Below are positions 37,711-48,424 of a stretch of 64,000 bases of DNA, one piece after another (the stretch's first letter is position 1; every line of letters begins with the position of its first letter). Below the pieces are notes generated by a model. The model did no database searches and was not told the DNA's origin. It saw only the letters and a list, made by a program, of their open reading frames with translations. The position numbers and the translations under genes were made by a program. Source of the stretch: Cornus controversa (Eukaryota > Streptophyta > Magnoliopsida > Cornales > Cornaceae); NCBI GenBank assembly GCA_026545225.1, contig CM048849.1:10279541-10343540 (forward strand). The letters are read 5' to 3'.

Positions 37711-38139
37711 AAAACAATATCAAATGTAGTTGACACTTAATATCAACTCTCAAGTGTAGTTGACACTTAATATCAACTCATTATCTAGTGGACTTCAATT
37801 AAGGATTAATGAATGTGTTTTTTTTATTGTTACCTTGAAATTGAAGATGTTGGGTGTGTAGAACAAGTCCCTTAGTTGGCTTCAGAAAAGCAATCGAAAA
37901 AGAAAATAGTACAACATTGATTTCTAGTTTTTATTTATTTATTTATTTTTAAGGTAAGATTCGTATTGCAGGAAAACTGTTTGTACAAATGCCCCAGCAA
38001 ACAAGAATGCAAATCAGGTTCAAGGTGAAATCTAAATCAGGTGTTGAATTTGGTCTAAAAGATGAAATTAAGTGAGATCAATCTGTGTAAGAAAGGAAGG
38101 CTCAGATTTCAACCCCTAGGGGTTTGACTTCTCTCTCTT
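37711..38139. other. Gene-free DNA before the LINE
   Basis: It contains two copies of GTAGTTGACACTTAATATCAACTC (in part) at about 37725-37780. Non-coding DNA follows that may include the 5' part of the LINE. Confidence 0.5.
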
Positions 38140-38581
38140 AAAATTCCCAATGACTTGGGCAGCAGGGAACATTAGGGGTCTCAACTCCCCTCTCAAGCAG
38201 CTGGAAGTTAAGAGTTTCATCAAAAAATTCAATTTGGACCTTATTGCTTTGTTGGAGACCAAGGTTAGCCTGTTAATATGAAGGATGTTCATAGATCTAA
38301 TTATAATTACCAAGGAGATCTATTGCTCCTAATTGAGATATTAGATGTAATTATAATTACTCTATTTTGGGAAGGAACCCTCTAAAGCTCTCTGTTCAGG
38401 TTATAAGTGAGAACAGTTAGGTTTTGAACTGTTTGGGTACTTTGATTGATTTGAAAATGACCCTGTTATGCTTCATTTGTCTATGCTGCAAATCTGGCCA
38501 TTGATAGAAGGAACCTATGGAGAAGTCTTAATGCATTTGATGTCTCGGATAAGCCTTGTGTTTTATTGGGAGACTTTAATG

Positions 38582-38669
38582 TCCTTTTACATGTCAATGA
38601 TGCGTTTGGGGGTGCTCTGAGGTGGTCCTTTTACATGTCAATGATGCGTTTGGGGGTGCTCTGAGGTGG
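38582..38669 (+). repeat. 44-bp perfect tandem duplication in LINE
   Basis: Two identical units start TCCTTTTACATGTCAATGAT at 38582 and 38626, inside the endonuclease part. The 44-bp length shifts the frame. Confidence 0.95.
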
Positions 38670-39211
38670 ATTGATGGCATGAATGATTTCAAAAGATGCT
38701 TGAGAATTAATGGGATTGAAAAATTGAGATTCAGAGGGATTAATGCATGCTTTCCTCAATCTGAATGTGAATTTCTTCCACACGGGTCTCTGATCACTCA
38801 CCAATGCTTTCATGTTGTAACTTGATTTATAAATGAATTTCCAAGTTACAGGCCTTAAAACTTAGATCTGTTCTCCCTTCTTTAATCAGTCCTAATTAAA
38901 ATGCCTTCATTCAAGGAAGGCACATTTCTGATAACTCACTTATTGCCCATGAATTGTTTAATGGTTATACCAGAGCTTCCTCTCAACCAAAGTGTGCACT
39001 TAAAGTTGACTTGAGGAAAGCTTTTGATACCATTCACTGGCAATTTATTCTAGATTCATTGATTCTCTTCAAGTTCCCACCATTTTTTATTCACTGGATT
39101 AGGTTATGCATATCCACTGCATTTCTCTTAATGGAGAATTGTTTGGCTTTTTCAAGGGCATGAGGGGTGTTAGACAGGGTGACCATATTTCTCCCCTTCT
39201 CTTTGTAATTG

Positions 39212-39620
39212 TGTAAGCCTAAAAAAGTGTAGGCCCAAAACTGTAACGCCCAAGTGTATGCAGGCCCTATTAATAAACCTACAATGTAGGCCCAAGCAAA
39301 TACCAGTCCAGCATGTCATCCACAAACCCACCTCCTGCTTCTGCCGATAAGATCGACCTCAAACAAATGATAAATACCAAAGACAAGCCCATCATTATTA
39401 GTCCACCTCATGCTCTGGAAGACAGTATAAAAGGAGAGAGACTCCATTGTAAAAAGGGACCTTTTTTTGTAAGAGAAGAGATATAATTTCATTAAATAAA
39501 AAAAAAAGGGAAAGTTCATACAGTATTCCATTGAAATAATTTCTGATTTTAAGTGTGTTGTGTTAAGATAAAGTGTTTGTTGATTGAAAATCAATAACAG
39601 AAGTTTTTTTGACACCTACA
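39212..39620 (+). mobile_element. Solo LTR in the LINE RT
   Basis: The 409-bp segment starts TGTAAGCC and ends ACACCTACA. It has perfect AATTG duplications at 39207-39211 and 39621-39625. AGTATAAAAGG near 39424 is a good TATA box for an LTR promoter. Removing it restores the LINE context (LLFVI followed by MEVLSS). No PBS or interior is present, so it is a solo LTR of an unidentified family. Confidence 0.9.
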
Positions 39621-41187
39621 AATTGGTATGGAGGTCCTCTCATCCATCATTAGCTGCTTCATCTCACAATGTCCAAGCTTCAAATTTCATTGGACATGTA
39701 GTAAAATGTCTCTTTCTCGCTTGATTTTTGCAGGTGATATTCTGCTATTTTATTTTGGAAACATAGATTCTGTACAACTGTTAAAACATGCCCTGGATAA
39801 ATTTCTCTCTCTTTCGGGCCTTAGCCCTGGCAGATGTGCCTTGATTAGATCTATTCTTATTGCTATTATTGGTCCCACTCTTTCATTTTTCCCAAGAAGG
39901 TCTTAGAGGATATTAATAGAATTTTGAGATCATTTCTTTGGTATGGTCCGGAAATGAGGCACACAAAGGCCAAAGTTGCCTGGCATGTTGTTTGCAGGCC
40001 TAAGGAGCATGTGGGCCTTGTTCCCTGACCTTTAAGTGGCTAACAAGGTTGCAAATTTAAGACACATATGGAAGATCTTTGCTCTGAAGGATAGTTGTTT
40101 ATGGGCTGAGTGGATTCACAAGTATCTCTTTAAGCTTAAATGCTTTTGGTCAGTAAAACCTAATGCATTAAGTTCAGGATCTTGAAGGAAGCTTCTAAGG
40201 CTTAGGGACATGGCTCGAGGCTTGTTGAAACATAGGGTGGGAAATGGCTCAGACATCAAGATGTGAACTGACTACTGGTTGCCAAATGGACCACTTGTTT
40301 CTCAACTTAACTTTACTGATGGGGAAATTCTTCAACTGGACTTGAAAGTCTCAGTTGGTAGCCTAATTTCAACAATCAGTGGGTCATTCCTCCCTCATTC
40401 CCTGTGTCCTTAGTAACCCCTCCTCCTGTCACAAATCATGTCCATACACATTCCAGAATCTGAGACTGATACTGTCACTTGGATACCCTCTCCTTCTTCA
40501 ATCTACTCATTCTCCCACACCCTCTCTTGATTCTCACCCCCTTCACCACTACTTATCTGGAACAACCAGATTTGGTTCAAGTACCACATTCCAAAAAGTA
40601 GCTTTATTTCTTGGCTTGCTTTGAATGGAAGATTAAACACTCTTGACAGTAAAGCCAATGCTTATCTTCACTTTCCCAATGTAAGTTTCTTATGTCTAGC
40701 CCAATCTGAGTCAATTAATCACTTGTTCTTCCAGTGCCAGTACTCAATTACCATATGGAGACACTTTCAGGATCTTGTTGGTTTTTACATTCAACCAAAC
40801 TGTTGGGAGGATTGAATTAAATGGTGTGCAGATATCTGGAATTCCAATTCAAGTCAGTTTCTTGTTCACAAACTGATTTTCACATGTTCAGTGTACTTTA
40901 TTTGGCTAGAAAGGAATGCCAGAGCTTTTGAAGATCATGCATCCTCTCCCCAGATTACTATTGCCTTGATCAAAATTAAAGACCATTCAGAATAAGCTTG
41001 CCTCCATCAAGCTGTTGAATTGGTGCTATGATTAGGTTGATTGATTCTCAATGGGACCTTCATAACCTTCTATTCCGTAGGCCAGGCTGATTGATTCTCA
41101 ATTAGGTAAATTTCTTGCATTTCAATGCCTCTAAGGTCCTTGTTGGCTTCCCCCTTCTATACTACTTGCCCATTTAACCAAAAAAAA

Positions 41188-41616
41188 CCTGTTTTACGTG
41201 TAGTACCATAGAAATGTTTCACCAAAAGAGTCGTTCGCCATCATGAACTTGTACAGGGTCAAGTAATTAAACAGCTTCATACGCACTGCAGCATTTTTCT
41301 ACTCTATGGAAGTATCAAAATATGTTTTTTTTTTTTTTTTTTTTTGGGTAAGGTAAGTCGGTATCAAATATGTTGAACAGAAGAAAACAACTTTAATCTT
41401 ATAACATCCAGAAAAGAACTTGAATCATACAACATCAAGCACACACCGTTTAAGACTTGAGTAACTAAAAACATGAACAAACATATCGTCTTCTTCTGAG
41501 TTATTTCATATATACACACACAACAAAAATCAGAGGTTTAACGAGTGGAACAAGTAACATGGTCATGATCAGCAGCTACCACGAGCTGGCCGCCATGGCA
41601 TATATATATAGCTCAC
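41188..41616. other. Gap between LINE and LEA gene
   Basis: It includes a T-run at 41329-41345 and sequence downstream of the LEA stop codon. No gene is seen. The LEA 3' UTR probably lies in 41500-41616. Confidence 0.5.
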
Positions 41617-42470
41617 TCAGAGCTCCTCGACACGAGCTGGACCCGTCATGTCCTTGGTTTTGTGCTTGACAGCTTCATAATTGGAACCAATGGTTTCCTT
41701 GGCAGACTCCAGTGTCTCCCCTATTTTGCCCTTCGCACTCTTCCCCTTTTCGGTGGCAGACTCTTTCACTGAATCGGCTGTCTCATATGCCTTGTCCTTG
41801 GCTTCTTTTGCCTTCTGTAAGGCCGCCTCCTTTGCTGATTCGGCCGTCTCATATGCCTTGTCCTTGGTTTCTTTTGCCTTGTGTTTGGCCTTCTCGGCGG
41901 TCTCAAATGCTGCCTTGTCCTTCCCCTCTCTTGCCTTTTGTGACGCCTTCTGGGCTGTCTCATATGCTTCCTCTGCCTTCTCTGAGGCCTTCTCCTTTGA
42001 TACATCAGCTGTCTCATAAGCCGCCTCTTTCGCTTCTTCCGCCTTATGAGAGGCTGCGTCCTTCGCCATTGCGGCCTTCTCAGCGGCCGTCCCCCTCGTT
42101 TCTCCCGCTTTCTCTGTGTCGTCTTGTCCATCTCCTGCATGCAATTCAACAAACGAATATTAGAGTTTTCCTTTAAATAGAATCGTCCAAATGAATATAC
42201 ATACATATATGTGCAATTTATATGCATGTATAATTTCTAGCGAAATTGAAAGAAACAAGTGCCCCGCTGATATATGAGAGTAGTGTAGAAACCAAATTAA
42301 AGATCAAACTAACAAAGTACTAATTAATATATCTTTCAATAAAAATTCCTATTTACCACCTTAATTAGACCCCAACTTGTACCCAAACAGCCAGAAATTA
42401 AACATGATTTATGTAGTATATATGACGTAGTTACCAGAAGCAATTGAATTTTCTCTCTCGCTCTATATAC

Positions 42471-42502
<32 letters not shown>

Positions 42503-42768
42503 TAACCAGAAGACTCCTTGAAGCCGAGCCCTTCCGTGATCTTTTCCTTGGCCCACTCCGCCCACGTCTCCGAGTTCTCTTTGTCCTCCTTCCCTGTCTC
42601 TGCTGCCTTCTGTGCGCTTTTGTCCTTCGCATGCTCGTACTTTTCCTCCTCCAAAACACCACCGGTGTCAACGTTGCCCGCGGCTAGCACCACCACCATC
42701 AGCCCCACCAGAATAATAATAAAACTCATGTTCCCATATCTGAACGAGGGACACGGCCGTGAACCCAT
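41617..42768 (-). CDS. LEA_4 family protein, predicted secretory
   Basis: Two exons, 42768-42507 and 42134-41617, separated by a 372-bp GT-AG intron, give 780 nt (259 residues). Residues 14-31 (MSFIIILVGLMVVVLAAG) form a hydrophobic signal-peptide-like segment. From about residue 40 the protein is hydrophilic, Ala/Lys/Glu-rich and built of repeated 11-mers such as KAKEAKDKAYE and TADSVKESATE, the hallmark of LEA group 3 (LEA_4). Such proteins are disordered when hydrated and become amphipathic helices on drying, protecting membranes and enzymes in seeds or stressed tissue. A second in-frame ATG at 42729 would start exactly at the signal peptide and give 246 residues, so the start is undecided. 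The C-terminus ends VEEL, weakly like an ER-retrieval tail. Function is inferred from the family. Confidence 0.9.
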
Positions 42769-42942
42769 TGAAATTGATATATAGGCAATTATTAACTTAA
42801 TTGCTTCAAAACATATATACTACTACTATATTATATAATAGCAACTGAAACGATGAAAAATAATAATTACAAAGAGTGCCGTAAAAGTGGAATTAGTAGT
42901 GTGAGAGAGTAAGAGTTGATCGAATGGAAGTTGTGGATGGGG

Positions 42943-42951
42943 TTTATTTAA
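42943..42951 (-). promoter_or_regulatory. Probable TATA box of LEA gene
   Basis: In minus sense the site reads TTAAATAAA, about 175 bp before the first ATG. That leaves room for a 5' UTR of about 140 nt. Confidence 0.55.
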
Positions 42952-43007
42952 GTGAAGAAGAAGAGGAGGAGGAGATATTATTATTTACAAGGGACAAGTG
43001 TAATGGT

Positions 43008-43014
43008 ACGTGGC
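43008..43014 (+). promoter_or_regulatory. ABRE (ACGTGGC) upstream of LEA
   Basis: ACGTGGC matches the ACGTG[GT]C abscisic-acid response element bound by bZIP factors. It is 240 bp upstream of the first LEA ATG. Confidence 0.6.
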
Positions 43015-43046
43015 CAAATGTAAGGTAGAACGGTTGTGAGCTGAAC

Positions 43047-43053
43047 ACGTGTC
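43047..43053 (+). promoter_or_regulatory. ABRE (ACGTGTC) upstream of LEA
   Basis: ACGTGTC, embedded in ACACGTGTCC, is a second ABRE 33 bp beyond the first. Paired ABREs are typical of ABA-induced LEA promoters. Confidence 0.65.
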
Positions 43054-43083
43054 CATGAAATAACCTAGGTGTCACCTTCTCAT

Positions 43084-43091
43084 CATGCATG
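43084..43091. promoter_or_regulatory. RY element (CATGCATG) upstream of LEA
   Basis: CATGCATG is the palindromic RY motif bound by B3 seed regulators (ABI3/FUS3/LEC2 type). With the two ABREs it points to seed-maturation expression. This is inference from motifs only. Confidence 0.65.
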
Positions 43092-43099
43092 GTGACATA

Positions 43100-43486
43100 G
43101 CATGGCAGTGCCAGCTTTTCTCTCTGATTCTAATCTAATCTAACCATTGTCGGTTCGCAACTTTTCTTCAAATCTTGAATTTAAGTGTCCTGTTCTTGAA
43201 ACGTGTCCTCAGCTACACAAGGATTTTTAATTGTGACTGTCGGCAATCTTTTTCTTTTCTTCCCCAAAATCGCTTCTCACAAAATTTAATTTACACTCTG
43301 AACCAAAATTCACTGAAAATGACATTTAAGGACACAGATATTTTACATCAAATTCTAATTTATTGTTTGGTATTAGATAATTAGAAGAAGTTGACGAGGA
43401 CAGTGGCTCAAAAACTTTACGAGGACTCTTCATGTTCGGGTGAAGTTAAGTGATGCCAATTTCCTCATTTGCATGGCTAGTCATAT
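43100..43486. other. Gene-free upstream DNA
   Basis: Beyond the LEA promoter motifs no further gene or repeat is recognised. A 69-codon open frame at 43175-43384 has no recognisable features. Confidence 0.5.
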
Positions 43487-43640
43487 ATTATTAGAAATTG
43501 TTGCTCATATTTTTAATATAATTAAATTTTTATATAGAGTTGTATTTTTTTTAAAATGTTATTCTTGAAGAGCAAGTTGTTTTGAACTCTAAGAAATTGT
43601 AATCATTATATAATAAAAAATGAGTTTTGAAACTCTATAA
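43487..43640 (+). mobile_element. LTR relic of the TRIM family at 1268
   Basis: ATTAGAAATTGTTGCTCATAT, then TATAATTAAA, AGAGTTGTA and GAGTTTTGAAACTCTATAAATA follow the order of the LTR at 1268-1420, with many substitutions. No partner LTR or PBS is seen. Confidence 0.5.
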
Positions 43641-44332
43641 ATAAATGTAAAGTTAAAGAGAAAGAGAAAAAAAAAAAAGATACAAGGGGTTAGTGAAGGT
43701 TGTGAGAAGATGAGAGAGCCGATTGAGGATGACACGTGAAAATAACCACTTGGAGCACACATGCCAGCCACGTCATGAGAGATGAGCCATCTTCCAAGTC
43801 ACCTGTCTCCATATATACTTGTGTAATTGTTGATGTCATGATGATACTTCCACTGTGTGTGATGAAATGAGAGATTTAATTTTCAACAACAGTCGACTGA
43901 TCAGTGGGTTAGAGGATGGTAATAACCCCTGGCCTATGTACCATTGGCTACATTGAATTATTATAATATAAGGTTTGTCCTTATTAAAAGAAAAACATAC
44001 TGGTTGATTGGAAGTAACAATATAAAAGAATCTTAATTTCATATATGGTTGAATCCAAATTCTTTTACAATGAGTTTGATAATAGAAGAGAAAACGAAAT
44101 AATTTGAAATACGTCTAGAAAAAGCAAAGATTTTAGAAGATGGGTGTTACCCTCATTTTGTTCTTTTTTATAAGATTCATGTAATTTTACTTCTGAAATA
44201 TCACCCAATCTATTACCATTTTCAATTTCTGTCATTATCAAATTTGAATTATTATTATTTTTTTTAAAAAAAAAGGTTTCAAAATGATTGAAATCAATAC
44301 CATTCCATAATTTCTACGGTTCAAACAACATC

Positions 44333-44438
44333 ATTCATTTATAAATAAAATGTTGTTTGATAAACTCAATTTAATATTTATTTTTATTTATAAATAAAAT
44401 GTTGCTTGATAACTCAATTCAATATTTATTTTTGAGTA
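44333..44438 (+). repeat. ~55-bp tandem duplication
   Basis: Two adjacent units share TTTATAAATAAAATGTTG.TTGATAA.CTCAATT.AATATTTATTTTT. The surrounding 43800-44842 is otherwise AT-rich DNA without genes. Confidence 0.85.
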
Positions 44439-44842
44439 AATTCATTTGAATTGTTTAAAACTCCAATTTAGATATCACTTATATTTAGTGATAAAGATGA
44501 ACGTTTAAAATCCAAACAAAATCTAAGGCAATTATAAATTTACGGCTAATAATCAATATTTAGTAATTAAAGTTTTAACTACTTAATGTTTAATTTTATC
44601 AAACACAATAGTAACATCGTAAATTCTAATGTTTGATAGGATTTAGGACTTAGATATATAGTCTTGTAGAATTAGGAAAAGTACGTAGAACATACTCCTT
44701 CAAACAAAAACCGTCCTCCCTCAAGTCCCATACCTACATATACATATACCAATCAACGACAGAGTAATTAATATATAATGCACACTTCAATTGTTTGAGA
44801 TGTTGTTGAGACTACTACTGTCTGCATATATATGTAGCTAGT

Positions 44843-46150
44843 TGTTACACCCATGACATCTTCTCACGCTAGGGCTTAGGCCATGACATGCCCATGGTTA
44901 AGCCCTTGACAGCCAACTAGTGCACAACAGATTGTCAACATGTCACAAGTATGCGGCGGTGGCATTTCGGTAATTATCAAGAAGTCTTCAATTGACCTTG
45001 GCATAGTGGTGCACCTCACCAAAGGTGGCATCACATCATGGTCCAGTACTAGCAGCTAGCCTCATGGGCGGGCAGCACAAGCGGGTGCACCCCAAGTCGT
45101 GCACGTGGCACACATGCATATGAACCCATGGGTGCACAAACTTGCCCGTGGGCAAGGTGATGGCTCGAGACAAAGGCAATGGGCTTGGTTGTGGCTCATA
45201 AGCCCGTGTGCGCGTAGGCATGGGCTTAAACAGACTTCATGGGCATGGTACCTGCATAACCCAATAGACTAAGTCATGGTGTAGGCTTGGTCAATACAAG
45301 TGGGCTTTAGTCCACAACAAAAGGAATGTAAGATATGGGCTTGGCATTGGGCTAAGTCTCCACCCAACGGGCCTCAGATATTGATGGACATGGGGCAAGG
45401 GCATGGGTTAAACCATGTGCACGTGACCCAGCTTGACTTGACACATGGCATTCAATGGGTTACTCAACAAGTAGTTCCTAGTATTACTCCTACTAGTGCT
45501 AACATTGTAGGAGGTGGAGAAGGCTAGGGCATATACATATATATCCAACAATATATATAGGCAAGAGGTGGCAAATATATCTTCCGGATGTGCTATTTTG
45601 GGGGAGTCAAAGATAGTGGTTGCAACCTCCTTTGACATATGGCGCGATCTTGACAGTTCGACATTGCCCTATCAATTAGTGTCACAATCTTAGTGGATGG
45701 GAGTGTCCACCACTAAGATAGTGGGCACTAAAATAATGGGATGTATAGGGTTTTGTGAGCCTATATAAACCCCATTTGGTTGTGGGCATAAGCATTCATT
45801 GATTGATTCATTGTAATAGTGAGAGTTGCCTTGTAAGCTTGTGTAAACACCATTGAGGATTCCTTTGTAACTATTATTATTTTATAGTGAAAGGTTGGAG
45901 GGTAAAGCCTTCTGTAAATTCATGTGTCCCTTGTGTGCCTTTATTATATACAGTGTGTGTGCGCGTTTGGCTAAGACTTGGTGTGCATCCAAGTGTCATC
46001 ACAGCAGCGAAATTTTGGTTAGTAATTGAACCTTGTGACACTAGCTCTAATGTGTCCGAGAAAGCACTTTGCACTTGTTGTAATATTTAGTGGCTGGCAT
46101 TTTAGCTACCTTATTAATTAGTTGAATCGTCATTCCAGCCTCTAGATTAT
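44843..46150 (+). mobile_element. Probable long LTR relic
   Basis: It starts TGTTACACCCATGACATC, a typical LTR start, and is GC-richer than its surroundings. CCTATATAAACCCC at about 45762 looks like an LTR TATA box, followed by GTAAGCTTGTG. No partner LTR, PBS, coding part or clear 5-bp duplication was found, so the 3' limit is a guess. Short open frames within it are not conserved domains. Confidence 0.4.
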
Positions 46151-46155
46151 CAGAC

Positions 46156-46238
46156 TGTAACAACCCGCTCCACCTGATAATATGATATTGGGCCTAATCC
46201 CGCACAGTTTTGCTCTTGGGTTTTACCCTAAAAGGCCT
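46156..46238 (-). mobile_element. Truncated TRIM LTR (family of 10827-11397)
   Basis: TGTAACAACCCGCTCCACCT starts the match to the LTRs at 10827 and 11147. The match continues through CGCACAGTTTTGCTCTTGG to AAAGGCCTCA, where it breaks into the neighbouring Tekay/Del LTR. Confidence 0.75.
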
Positions 46239-46640
46239 CAAATAAAATAAAGTAAACTATATCAAAATATTTAAAGCACTCCAAGAAATTTAAAGCATTT
46301 AGATTAAAAATTCAATGACCTCAAAATTACGGGGTATTACATTCTTCCTCCCTAAAAAGAGAAATTTCATCCTTGGAATTCACCCTATACATGAAATAAA
46401 AAGCTTTGGATATTTTGCCTTTATCTCATCATCCATTTTCCAAGTGGACTTCACCTCATTATGGTGGCCACACTGAACATGAACTAACAGAATAGTCTTA
46501 GAATGAAGAACCTGGTCCCTACAATCAAGAATACAGTAAGGCTGCTCCACATATGTTGCATTTGGTTGCAACTCAATCTCTCCAACCTCAATGTGCTGAT
46601 AAGTATCCTAAGGATTAGTTGATGATGAAGGGAGGTGAAA
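46239..46640 (-). pseudogene. Tekay/Del pol end plus start of 3' LTR
   Basis: On minus, about 46630-46360 encodes a chromodomain-type pol C-terminus (YVEQPYCILDCRDQVL and KSTWKMDDEIKAKYPKLF). A purine tract (GGGAGGAAGAA) follows, then the LTR start TGTAATACCCCGTAATTTTG at 46341. The LTR continues to about 46239. An in-frame TAG (46383) precedes the tract. This fragment identifies the family of the solo LTR at 8346-12788. Confidence 0.8.
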
Positions 46641-46666
46641 TTTCATCTGATTATCTTTCTTCGTAG

Positions 46667-47123
46667 ATTGACGACGAGGGTTATGCGGCATCCCCCACTT
46701 TTACAAATCCAGACTGGTATTCACCATTCAATCCCTTATTTGGTGAACACATTACGCCATTGAGGAACGACGTAAGTGATACCATTGCATTTGCTTGATG
46801 GAACATTTATTATGCCTATTACTACATTGGTGTATAATGATCACTTTAATCAATTGTAGTCTAATATTGGCAATTCAAGCATGTTTTCGGCCAAACTCTT
46901 CAATACTCCTTCTTCTCATGAAGGTTTATGTGCGCCTGATTTGGTAAGTGAATAATTTATATTTTATTTTCATCATACTCTATTAAATGTTTGACTATTT
47001 TTAGTGTGAAATATCGTATTAGCTGACAACACATTATTTTTCCTATGTTCATAATCAAAGACACTTGATCTCAACGTCGAGAATAATACTACCACATCAG
47101 TGTCTAAAATGCCATTGTCCTAG
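46667..47123 (+). CDS. Three-exon coding fragment, unknown protein
   Basis: Three phase-0 exons are open and flanked by good splice sites: 46667-46771 (acceptor TTCGTAG, donor GTAAGT), 46860-46943 (acceptor TTGTAG, donor GTAAGT) and 47061-47123 (acceptor ATCAAAG), ending in TAG. They encode 35, 28 and 20 residues. The sequence is rich in Asn, Ser and Pro, with NPDWYSPFNPLFGEHITPL in the first exon and TLDLNVENNTTT at the end. I do not recognise the family. Upstream of 46667 an in-frame stop and the Tekay/Del fragment remove any earlier exon, so this is probably the 3' end of a truncated gene. It could also be the tail of a transposon gene. Confidence 0.45.
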
Positions 47124-47589
47124 GTTAATCGTTCATTTTAGCAATGACTGTTCAAAAATTGAGTCATTATTTAACAACTTGAATTGTGTGGCACTAACAT
47201 GATGTAAAAACAGAGTCCTCTGATCTGATGTTGTTTAATTATATAGTCTTTTTGTGAAAGTTGTAATATTTTACTAATTTGCATGACTCTCAATTATGAC
47301 TGATTTAATTTGGAGCAGTGAATTGAGTTTGAATATTAAGTATGATGAAGTGTACGGTTTTCATTAAATAAAAATTTGTTTCATCATGGTAAACTGAAAA
47401 GGCAGATTACTTACATTATATTATACAACCTTACATAAAATAAGGAAACTCACCTAAGCAAAGTTTTAATGCAAAAAAAATCATTAATACTCCACTTCGC
47501 TTTAAATAAAACCTTACACAATCATACGATTTGTTATATGAGTCATTGTTCTGATAATTTACCAGTCACCACCCACAGATGGATATCAC
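47124..47589. other. Gene-free DNA
   Basis: AT-rich sequence between the three-exon fragment and the F-box remnant. Nothing further is recognised. Confidence 0.5.
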
Positions 47590-48424
47590 ATTGGCATAGC
47601 TCTCACTCAACAATGTCCTCGTCAATAGGAATAGTATATAAATCCTCAATGTGGCCTCCTATAGGGCAGCATTCAGGAATTTTTGCATAAAGTTACCACT
47701 GATAGCCCCCCCGCTCTGCATTTATGATTTGGATTATTTTCTTCCGAATATTTTTGATAAACTGATTCTTTGAACGATTGTTTTTAATGTTGATAAGATC
47801 TCGAATTCCATTTTCCTTGGAAGCATCATCACCATATAGCTTACCAAGGGCGAGCGCGAATTCACAACTAACATCATTAACCTCATATCCTCGTAGGAGG
47901 ATTCCCAGACCATAGGCGTAGTTGCCAGCAACAAAAATAAACTCTTACAATTGAGCATTAAACATTTAATAAAACATGAACTGAAAGTTATCTAAATACA
48001 TACTCGAATTTAGCTCAACGTACCACTCCAATAAACATTGCCTCGACATTTTGATAGTCAATACATCTATTGAAGAAGTACCATCGATTGTCGCTTGTTT
48101 CCTAAGTTCCTCCATAGCGTAACTCATACAAGTCCTGGTAATTTATTCCCTTCATTGTCTCAGCTTCTGAACCTATTAAATACATTGACCTATAACTGTT
48201 GTAAAATATCGGTTGATATTAGACTGGTGTTTCAACAGAATATAAAAAATAAAAAAACTCAAACAGTAGAACAGACACTATTAATAGCCAAATTCATGTT
48301 AAGAAAGTAACAAAATTGAGCATGAATATACAAACCATTGTTTTATTCTCATTAGGTCTTCCAAGCTATTTGCTGTAACTCGACGAACAATTTTAGTCAG
48401 TAGATCCTCGGGGAGACGGTCCAT
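47590..48424 (-). pseudogene. F-box protein remnant (At2g35280-like architecture)
   Basis: ATG at 48424 opens MDRLPEDLLTKIVRRVTANS, a clear F-box start (LPEDLL), running to about 48345. After an intron-like gap, RWYFFNRCIDYQNVEAMFIG is at about 48095-48035, and after another gap GNYAYGLGILLRGYEVNDVS is at about 47935-47875. Readable sequence continues to PECCPIGGHIEDLY near 47640. This order resembles plant F-box proteins with a Sel1-like tail that recruit substrates to SCF ubiquitin ligases. An in-frame TAG near 48107 and a TAA near 47690 suggest decay. Exon borders are not certain. Confidence 0.5.

Larger units (their letters stand above)
38140..41187 (+). mobile_element. L1-type LINE, defective
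   Basis: The endonuclease N-terminus (AGNIRGLNSPLKQLEVKSF) is at about 38158-38215 and its C-terminal HGSLITHQ near 38783. The RT part (LKVDLRKAFDTIHWQFIL) is near 39001-39055 and GDHISPLLFVI near 39178-39210. The catalytic box reads FAGD instead of [FY]ADD at about 39727. A zf-RVT-like end (HLFFQCQYSITIW) is near 40711-40750. The 3' end is TTTAACCAAAAAAAA at 41173-41187. Roughly 1 kb is missing between the endonuclease and RT, a 44-bp unit is duplicated, and a solo LTR splits the RT. It is not autonomous. Confidence 0.85.

Noticed and set aside
41681-42176. Long open frames of 112 and 154 codons on plus opposite the LEA exon
   Set aside because: They are antisense shadows of the repetitive LEA_4 11-mers.
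41766-42227. 153-codon Arg-rich frame on minus
   Set aside because: It is a shifted frame of LEA exon 2 and has no domain.
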